From Prosopocoilus inquinatus (lineage: Eukaryota > Arthropoda > Insecta > Coleoptera > Lucanidae), in NCBI GenBank assembly GCA_036172665.1, contig CM069877.1, forward strand, positions 15,520,501 to 15,584,500: DNA of 64,000 bases, in the 5' to 3' direction. This document shows positions 57,841-64,000 of this stretch, piece by piece. A program made the position numbers and the translations under genes. The notes under the pieces are model-generated. The model saw nothing but the letters and a program-made list of their open reading frames with translations, was not told the DNA's origin and ran no database searches. Positions within the stretch are counted from its first letter, which is position 1. The number at the start of each line of letters is the position of its first letter.

Positions 57841-58665
57841 GATCTTCTTTTGTTAGGCGTTAACTAAAGATGGAGTTTTCTCTCTTCAGTTTCATCTTCA
57901 AGTCTTCCTCTGCCTTTTCAATTTTTCAATTTTTACTGCCTGGGCTTTCTGCCAGAATTCGGAGTAGGGGGAGAGAATCGTTTATTCGACGACCAATTTC
58001 GAAATCCCCCAATTATATTGGGCATCACTATGAAGAATTGGTCCTATTTTCATTCTTACCACCTCTTCTACAAAGGGGTCTTTTTCCTTCATTTAGTTCG
58101 TAGCTCCAAGACTTTCGCTCCAAGTCTTCCTTTTCGCTTGTTGTTCAGAACTATGAATGTAGATGTCGAAATATGTGTCACTTCTCCGCTTCATGGGGGT
58201 CTTCAAATGAAATCTTTTTCCTTTCTCTTTAGCCGTTTCAAGTTTTTTTCTTTGGCTCGTAGCTCCAAGTCTTTCTTTTCGCTTGCAGCTCAGAAGCGTG
58301 GACGTAGATGTCGAAGCATTGATCGGTTTTCAGTTTCGTGGAGGTTTCATCTCCTCCTTCTTCCTTTCTCTTTAGCCTCTTCAAGTTTTCCTTTTCTGCT
58401 CAGAAGATGTTGTCCAGCTTCACTGGGAGATTAAAAAAATTAAAGTGAGGAATGTCGAATCGATCTATTCCTAAGTAGTTGCTTTTGGTGGTCTTCCTTA
58501 TTAGATGCGTCCAATTGGAGGTCTTCCTTGTTGGGTCTGATCTATACATGGAGCGTTCCCGTATCAGTTTCGGCTTCAAGTCGTCCTCTTCAGCCTCTGC
58601 TTCGCGTTTCATTTTCCAGCTTCCACTTAGCGTTATTGCCTTTGGCCTCTTGGCTTGGTTTGGAT
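57841..58665 (+). repeat. Diverged duplicated CTTC-rich segments
   Basis: A ~145-bp unit (TCGTAGCTCCAAG, CTTCCTTTTCGCTTG, TTCAGAA, GTAGATGTCGAA, GTTTCRTGGRGGT, TTCAA) is present near 58098 and again near 58256. The long open frames here (up to 138 codons) are Ser/Phe-rich and differ between the copies, so I do not call them genes. Confidence 0.5.
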
Positions 58666-59065
58666 TAGGGATGACGATGGGTACCCGCGTACCCGTTTAT
58701 TTAGATGGAACCGGTTCCTCTTTTTGAATACCCGTTACCCGATAACTACCCGATATCCAATAATTACCCGTTACCTGATATTCCGAAACGGCCGAACAAT
58801 CAAGTAGTCTTCATTTCATTTTGCCTGATGTGATCTACATTAACATTTTGCTCGAATGAGCATCAATTACTTCAGATAATTCTATACTGGTTTTTTAAAT
58901 TGTTAATCGATACTTATCGGATAGCCAAGTAGTTGTCGGATATCGGGTACTTATCGGATACTCGGGTACTTATCGGGTAACGGATACTTATCGGGTAACG
59001 GGTAACTATCCGGGTATCAATAACGGGTACCCGGGTAGTAAACTTATCGGGTATCGGTATCCCTA
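58666..59065. mobile_element. 400-bp hAT-type MITE with exact 8-bp target duplication
   Basis: The left end is TAGGGATGACGATGGGTACC. The right end reverse-complemented is TAGGGATACCGATACCCGAT. GTTTGGAT at 58658-58665 and 59066-59073 is an exact duplication. Both sides carry many short subterminal repeats of the type ACCCGATAASTACCCG / CGGGTAACTATCGGG (about four left, seven right). hAT transposases bind subterminal repeats of this kind. The internal core is AT-rich. Its ends do not match the 13680 transposon, so a different hAT must mobilise it. Confidence 0.85.
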
Positions 59066-59084
59066 GTTTGGATTGAACTGCTTG

Positions 59085-59775
59085 AATTATTGAGTTTGAC
59101 TTCAAATCACATCTTTTTAGACCCACTCCCCAATATCGATTTGGTTAGGCTGTGGATATCACTGAGTTTAACTTCATATCACCTTGGAGACCCCAGACCC
59201 AATTTTTAATTTCCCTGAGTTGAATTGAATCCAATGTATATCCTTGAATTGGATTAAGTTATAGAAATGATTGAGTTTCACTTCAGATCATTTCTTCAGA
59301 AACTCCCCTATGTTGAACCGGGTTGTTGAAATCAGTGCGTTTGGCTTCCGAGCACTTCCTTGGTGACGCTAAATCCAATATCCAGTATCCTTGAGTTGCA
59401 GCAGGTTATGGAGATCAATGATTTGGACTTCAGATCACCTCATTAAAGACTCCAAACGCAAGTTTGAATATCCTTCAGTTAAATAGAGTTGTAAAAATCA
59501 ACTCCTATGAGTTTTACTTCAGTTCACCTCCTTGGAGGCTTCAAACCCAATATTGAACGTTGAATTGGATCGTGAAAAGCATTCAGTTCAGTTTCAGATC
59601 TCCTCCTTGGAGACTCTAAGCCCAATTTAATGTCCTTGTGTTGTTGGAAGCGTTTGTGGAAAACTTTGAGTTTGATTTCCGATCACTTATTTGGAGATCC
59701 CCAATCTCGATTGGGTTGGATTAAATTAAAATTTGGTTGACTTCAGATTACTTCTTCTGAAACTCCTGTCTCCTA
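59085..59775 (+). repeat. Diverged minisatellite, 63-111 bp unit, nine copies
   Basis: The consensus order is TGAGTTTGACTTCAGATCAC, CTCCTTGGAGACTCCAAACC, CAATATTGAATATCCTTGAG, TTGAATTGGATTGTGGAAAT. Copies start near 59092, 59162, 59273, 59337, 59421, 59511, 59584, 59669 and 59732. Confidence 0.7.
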
Positions 59776-61060
59776 TCAATCTAAAATCTAATTCTTTTCG
59801 TTGATTTACGACCAGTCCGATGCTACCCGTGACTACGTTTGCCTTTCTCCCGAACGAAACTGTCTGTTTTTCGTAACACTAAGCGACTCCAAACCTAACT
59901 GGTAGAATTTGACCCATGTTTTGTCCATTTTTATGAGCGATGGCGAAGAACAAGATTTGCACCGGAAGATCACGTCTCACTGCAAACTATTTGGATTAGC
60001 CTTGTTAGATATTATAAGATGGGATAAACGGTTTTTTTCCATAATAGAACCCCTCACGTTTCTTTTTTGAATTACATCCGAGCTATTTTTGAAAGATCCT
60101 GGGCATTGCAAACTCCGATCAAAGTGTTTTCTTCAAAATAACATCTTCACATTTTTGGACTGAGTTTATCAGATCGTTTGGTTCCTTTTCCGACAAAATT
60201 TCTCGTTTTCTTTGAATCACTTTAGAATTATTTTTGATAGATCTTGGATATTGTAAACCAAGATACACGTCTTGGCATCTTTGGACCGCAACAAACCCGA
60301 TTTTGATAGATCTTGGATGTCAAAGCGATCCAAAACCCTTATTTTTACCTTCTTTCTTCATAACTGCTTCGTCCGTGTAGTACCCACAGGAAATTCCTTT
60401 TGGATTCTTCAACGTCGATTTTGGATTGTTCCAAACCCAACTGACGTAGAAATCATTATATCTTTTGGTTTTGGTTATCCAATTCAAAATATCCCTCTTT
60501 TGGCTTTTAATCTAAGTTTTTGTTGAGTTGTTCACCAAGTCTTCTCTCAAATCCACTTTTGGTAAACCTTGGATGTTATATCAAGCTTACACACGTCTTC
60601 CTTGTCAGGTCTTATCTACAACCTTTCAGCTTGAACCCTTACTCTTCAATTCCTGTTTCCCGTTTTCCTTTTGACGTCTTCTTTGTCAGGTCTTATCTTC
60701 AAACTTTCAGCTTGAACTCTTACTTTTCAATTCCTGTTTCCCGTTTTCCTTTTGAGCTAAAATTTCGTGCTTTTGTTTTTTGATTTCTTACTTGATAAGC
60801 GTTTCCTAAGGTGGGTGCTGTTCAGTTACAGTTGGGATGGCTTGCTCTCTACCTGTTTTGCGGGTGGCGAATCTCCCCTTTTCCAGATCTTCCCAAAACC
60901 CCGGAAGTGTGTAGATTTTCTGTAAAATGCAAAAAGGGAAAGAAGGCTTGCTTGATTGGTTGGTTGAAACTAATTTATGTATAATTTAGGTAATCAAACT
61001 AAAATAGTAAAGGAGACTATGGTTTAAGAGATAATTGAAATTAATCTTTAGATCTTTATA
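59776..61060 (+). repeat. Loose CTTGGAT/TTTTGATAG repeats and an 81-bp tandem duplication
   Basis: TTTTTGATAGATCTTGGATR recurs near 60069, 60231 and 60300 in a degenerate ~100-bp periodicity. At 60594-60674 and 60675-60756 an 81-bp unit is duplicated nearly exactly (CTTCNTTGTCAGGTCTTATC ... TTCCCGTTTTCCTTTTGA). From ~60790 the sequence is unique and AT-rich. Confidence 0.6.
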
Positions 61061-61507
61061 CACTGAGAATCTTATAAGACTGCACATAGTAATTATTATC
61101 AACGGAAACATTATTACATTATTTCCAAATTTATTTCATTCGCCATGGTGCGTTGTTAGTAATGACATTACTGATTTTGAATTGTCAGATTGAATTAAAT
61201 TGTTCTTTCGATTTATCGTAAAATGTATACAACCGCCAAAAAAGTGGAAATGTAGGTACACATTATTTTCAAATGGAGATTCATTGACAGAGGCCTTTGC
61301 GTTATTTGCCGCCAAATTTCCAATTAATTATTATTCCCTTCCTTAATACTTCCTATGTGCAATTTGTAAATGATTCAGCATTAAGAATTAAGTAGTAACT
61401 ATAGCAACGTAATGTTAAAACCCCTATGTGCAATTTTATATGATTCAGAAATGTATTATCTGATCACGTAATTTTCGTCTATGTGCAGCATTACAAGATT
61501 CTCACTG
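61061..61507. mobile_element. TA-flanked MITE
   Basis: The ends are CACTGAGAATCTTATAAGAC, then TGCACATAG, and CTATGTGCAGCATTACAAGA, then TTCTCACTG, with TA at 61059 and 61508. The internal CCCTATGTGCAATTT block is a further partial copy of the end (61424) and hints at an internal duplication. Confidence 0.7.
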
Positions 61508-61766
61508 TATATTAATTTATATTTACTTACGTTTAGACATATATATCTTTTAGGATGATTAGATTGTTGTTAGTTTTAACATTTTTATGATTTTATTAGG
61601 ATGATTAGGTGTTTTAGTTTTTAGTGCTTTTAAGTTGGTAGCGTACTGAAGATGGTAGCTTAGCTGCCGAAATACGTATCTACGGATATAAAAATTATTG
61701 TGGGCGGAGGTTAATTTCGATTAGGTAATCAAAGTCAACTGTATACAATCAGCTGTTTTAGATTAG
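61508..61766 (+). mobile_element. Ribozyme-bearing repeat end (Penelope-like)
   Basis: AT-rich sequence with a duplicated TTTTAGGATGATTAGATT/GTTAGTTTTAACATTTTTAT block (61550-61625) precedes a hammerhead-like ribozyme and ATATAAAAATTATTGTGGGC. No reverse transcriptase is nearby. By analogy with the 18.5-kb repeat it is probably a terminal-repeat fragment. Confidence 0.45.
61642..61684 (+). ncRNA. Hammerhead-like ribozyme, one-nucleotide core insertion, palindromic stem III
   Basis: Stem I is CGTA (61642-61645) with TACG (61681-61684). The core is CTGAAGA (61646-61652), with extra U at 61653. Stem II is GGTAGC/GCTGCC with loop TTA (61654-61668). GAA follows at 61669-61671, then the palindrome ATACGTAT (61672-61679), and C at 61680 as the cleavage base. 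The 8-nt palindrome cannot close within one molecule without a loop but pairs perfectly between two, which points to dimer-dependent cleavage. It lies in the sense direction of HNF4 intron 1. Confidence 0.65.
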
Positions 61767-61966
61767 TTGGAATTGTGTGGCCTAGCTAGGATGTTGATGT
61801 CCCTGTGTACTTGGCATGGTACCAAGATATCTAAAAGACAGTTGTCTCTGAGACAAAAGAAACTATTTTTGGTAACAACGTTTTTTACAACTAGAATGAT
61901 CGGTTGCCTCCCCTTTAGACTTTTGGACACTTTAGGACATACTGGCTAGGCCACACGATTCTAGTG
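61767..61966. mobile_element. ~200-bp MITE
   Basis: TTGGAATTGTGTGGCCTAGC, then TAGGATGT, is mirrored by ACATACTGGCTAGGCCACAC. The interior contains TGTCTCTGAGACA, a further palindrome. The 60-codon frame inside is not a gene. Confidence 0.65.
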
Positions 61967-62138
61967 TAGTGAGGTCCCCGCTACTCGAGAGTCTATTTGG
62001 GACTTACAGTGTGTTCTTATTGGATTCGTTAATGCTTCCTGAAGTTGAGAGACGTCTACGCAATTGTGTTAGTATTACCGGCACTTTGAATTTGACATCT
62101 ACTTACCTAATTGTGTTTATACTACCGGCATTCTAACT

Positions 62139-62610
62139 TTTTGTACCCACTTGCTTTAAAATGGTTTCCCAATTAAACTTAGAATATTTTGGTTTTGGTT
62201 TGAGCTCGTAGTAATCAATAATCTTTGTATATCTTCATGTCAAGCAAACCGAGAACGATGACTCCTCCGAATTCTAATTCCATTCTAACTTTTGTAAATT
62301 TTGTATCCACTTGCTTCAAAATGGTTTCCCAATTAAACCTAGAATATTTTGGTTTTGTTTTGAGCTCGTAATAATCAATAATCTCTGTCTCTCTTCATGT
62401 CAAGCAAACCGAGAACGATGACTCTTCCGAATTCTAATTCCATTCTAACTTTTGTAGATTTTGTATCCACTTGCTTCAAAACGGTTTCCCAATTAAACCT
62501 AGAATATTTTGGTTTTGTTTTGAGCTCGTAGTAATAAATAATCTTTGTCTCTTCACGTCAAGCAAAGAGAGAACGATGACTCCTCCGAATTCTAATTCCG
62601 CCGACAATCA
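62139..62610 (+). repeat. 161-bp tandem repeat, three copies
   Basis: The unit is TGTATCCACTTGCTTCAAAA, GGTTTCCCAATTAAACCTAG, ATATTTTGGTTTTGTTTTGA, GCTCGTARTAATCAATAATC, CATGTCAAGCAAACCGAGAA, CGATGACTCCTCCGAATTCT. Copies start at ~62139, 62300 and 62461. The second and third are nearly identical; the third passes into the possible exon at 62576. Confidence 0.8.
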
Positions 62611-62672
62611 AAGCTCGTCGATTACGGACACAATGACCGCGCTCATTGCTCAAACAACATTATCGCGAGCGT
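62576..62672 (+). CDS. Weak candidate third first exon or stand-alone 34-codon ORF
   Basis: ATG at 62576 (A at -3) starts a Ser/Thr-rich reading frame (MTPPNSNSADNQSSS, then ITDTMTALIAQTTLSRA). It can be spliced at GCGT|GTAAAT (GT at 62673) in phase 1 to the HNF4 zinc-finger exon, or it ends at TAA 62678-62680. Its first codons lie in the last copy of a 161-bp tandem repeat, but the following ~70 bases do not and are GC-richer than the surroundings. There is no similarity to a known HNF4 N-terminus, and chance is a real alternative. Confidence 0.15.
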
Positions 62673-62680
62673 GTAAATAA

Positions 62681-63264
62681 AATTTCGAACGAATTCTCGA
62701 AGCGCTCTGCGCATTATGTATGTATTTAGGTTTCACACACTCACACATACCTACACACGAGATCAGGTTTTTACTTGCGTGCGTTTATTATATTAATAAT
62801 AAATAATTCGTTTTTTATGAGCACATGTGTCGTAAAAAAACTGCTGTACAAACAGGTATGCGCGCATTCGTTCGCCGATAATTAGCTAATAACAAGTTAT
62901 CAAGGTCTGAGCTGCTCTAGAACTGGATATACGTAGATATACATAACAGTCGAAACGAAAAAATAAATTACGAAAAATTAAATTAAATACAATTTTGATG
63001 ATTCAAAAAAGCAATGTGCATCATCCCTCAATGCCCCCTCTATGCCCACTCGACACAGTCGAGGAAGTCCCCCGATTTTGCTGCACACTCACACGATCCA
63101 GTAAAATATTTCTCAAGGTCACCGCTAATGCATTTGCTTATGCAAATCTAAGATATTGTACAAATATCGCCGATTTTTTTCGCCCGTCTTACGCAACAGC
63201 GCATTTCGAGTAATAAAACGAGCAAACAGGAATACATTATCAACTTAAATAATCATGAGCAACC
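62681..63264. other. AT-rich to mixed intronic sequence with no gene
   Basis: Near 62990-63110 there is a C-rich block (CATCATCCCTCAATGCCCCC, GACACAGTCGAGGAAGTCCC) followed by TGCATTTGCTTATGCAAAT, an octamer-like palindrome (ATTTGC/GCAAAT). It could be regulatory. No gene is supported. Confidence 0.3.
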
Positions 63265-63480
63265 TGTTTTGCATTAGGTGTTTTCTGAAGGTGACAGCTA
63301 CTTATGTTTGACCTTATTTAAAACCGTCTGCCTCATCAGTAGCAGGTTTGAGTAGCAAACGTCTTTTTTAAGTTGTAATTTATTGGGTCTTACCATTTTC
63401 CTGTTAAACATTTTTGAAAAATGTTCTTCTTAGGTACTGCTGATGAGGACTCAATTAGGTCCGAAACAGGTGCAGGGATC
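63265..63480. mobile_element. Ribozyme-bearing repeat fragment just upstream of the HNF4 exon
   Basis: On the - strand, GCTACTGATGAGGCAGACGG, then TTTTAAATAAGGTC, begins like a hammerhead but lacks GAAA. On the + strand a complete hammerhead layout follows at 63434-63479. Two opposed ribozyme-like ends ~100 bp apart again suggest a Penelope-like or retrozyme insertion, here within 300 bp of an exon. Confidence 0.5.
63433..63479 (+). ncRNA. Canonical-core hammerhead with inactivating G17
   Basis: CTGATGA (63440-63446), stem II GGAC/GTCC (63447-63450, 63459-63462) with loop TCAATTAG, GAA (63463-63465), stem III region ACAGGT (63466-63471). CTG (63437-63439) pairs with CAG (63473-63475) as stem I, with GGT/ATC further out. 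The base at the cleavage position is G (63472), and natural hammerheads require A, C or U there. The fold is good but self-cleavage is predicted to be lost. Confidence 0.6.
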
Positions 63481-63561
63481 CCCGACTTTAAAATTCTTCT
63501 CTGGTTTTTGATCTCCTTTTAAAAATAATTTCTTGTGACTTACATTTTTCTTTTGTTGCAG

Positions 63562-63769
63562 ATTCTGAGATGACCATGGCCGGCAATAGTTCGCTGGCCG
63601 CGTCCCTCAGCAATACGGGGACGGGGGCGGCGGGTGCCGCGGCGCTAAGCCAACACTGCGCCATCTGCGGGGATCGTGCCACCGGAAAACATTACGGCGC
63701 AGCGTCATGTGATGGCTGCAAGGGTTTTTTTAGGAGATCCGTCCGGAAGAATCATCTATACACGTGCAG
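63562..63769 (+). CDS. Hnf4: HNF4 nuclear receptor exon: first zinc finger of the DNA-binding domain
   Basis: The acceptor is TTTTGTTGCAG (AG at 63560-63561) and the donor is AG|GTAAGA (GT at 63770), so the exon starts in phase 1 and ends inside an Arg codon. It encodes a Gly/Ala/Ser-rich linker, then [20 protein letters not shown] and the rest of zinc finger I. The four zinc cysteines (CxxC ... CxxC) and the P-box CDGCKGFF are present, and the exon ends [13 protein letters not shown]. This is the HNF4 (NR2A) signature. The exon/intron phase at both ends matches vertebrate HNF4A exon 2. The rest of the DNA-binding domain and the ligand-binding domain must lie downstream. An internal ATG at 63570 could start translation if an upstream exon is non-coding. 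Confidence 0.97.
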
Positions 63770-64000
63770 GTAAGATGATGGGTGAGAACGAGAAGCAAGT
63801 ACCTACGCGTGCCTTCTTTGGATGGAGGGCGAAAACTTATCTGTAATGACTAAGGACAGAATTGGAATAAGTACACGCCATAATTTCAGTAGCGCCGTAT
63901 ACATGCTTCGAACAGGCACATTGTGTAATGGGACGGTGAAAATAATTTACTGTGTTCTTACTGTTCGATGCAATGTGGCGATATATTCCGGAGATCGAGG
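63770..64000 (+). other. Start of the next HNF4 intron
   Basis: The sequence follows the zinc-finger exon donor. No further exon, repeat or RNA gene is seen before the window ends. Confidence 0.7.

Noticed and set aside
57870..58434. 138-codon Ser/Phe-rich ORF
   Set aside because: It lies in duplicated CTTC-rich segments whose two copies do not preserve the frame.
63335..63400. Possible - strand hammerhead (CTGATGAGGCAGACGG)
   Set aside because: No GAAA follows stem II and no NUH site can be placed, so only a fragment is noted.
1..64000. CRISPR arrays, operons or bacterial features
   Set aside because: The sequence is eukaryotic: spliced HNF4, LINE and hAT elements; no regularly spaced short repeats with unique spacers were seen.

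Overview
The window is AT-rich, gene-poor eukaryotic DNA, almost certainly from an insect. A beetle is plausible but the order cannot be fixed from this sequence. The only host gene I can support is the nuclear receptor HNF4 on the + strand. The exon at 63562-63769 encodes the first zinc finger of its DNA-binding domain. Two upstream candidate first exons both end in phase 1, as that exon requires. One (5612-5759) carries an acidic AF-1-like N-terminus. The other (37035-37050) codes for only five residues and a split codon. If this is right, about 58 kb of the window is HNF4 intron 1 with two promoters, similar in design to the two alternative first exons of vertebrate HNF4A.

The rest is transposon and repeat DNA. 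(i) A complete-looking hAT transposon at 13680-15861 has 8-bp target duplications, terminal inverted repeats, a 57-bp intron and a 494-residue transposase; it is inserted in an older MITE. (ii) A decayed jockey/CR1-like LINE fragment at 27290-30535 is split exactly by a palindromic TA-flanked element at 27818-29007. (iii) There are many palindromic (foldback) elements with TA target sites, often nested, and two hAT-type non-autonomous elements at 10897-11597 and 58666-59065. (iv) A very large inverted repeat spans about 45.35-56.73 kb. (v) Degenerate satellites and minisatellites lie at 4.5, 9.1-10.7, 39.9-40.8, 59.1-59.8, 60.6 and 62.1-62.6 kb.

The most unusual content is a set of at least 14 hammerhead-ribozyme motifs on both strands, found by reading the catalytic core CTGANGA - stem II - GAAA - NUH. 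One family (10.0, 22.2, 25.8, 34.0-34.6 and 44.6-45.2 kb) is built of ~300-312 bp units. Each unit carries a type I hammerhead whose stem III is the palindrome ACAGCTGT, arranged in inverted and head-to-tail pairs, as in Penelope-like element terminal repeats or animal retrozymes. The copies at 34015-34079 and 34359-34423 keep every core residue and all three helices. A second class (18.5, 51.5, 61.65 kb, and a mutated one at 25.6 kb) has one extra nucleotide between core A9 and stem II. A canonical but probably dead hammerhead (G at the cleavage position) lies only ~85 bp upstream of the HNF4 zinc-finger exon, in the sense direction of the intron.

Stretches not listed as elements are AT-rich intronic or intergenic sequence in which I see no genes. 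The short open frames in them are chance or lie inside repeats.
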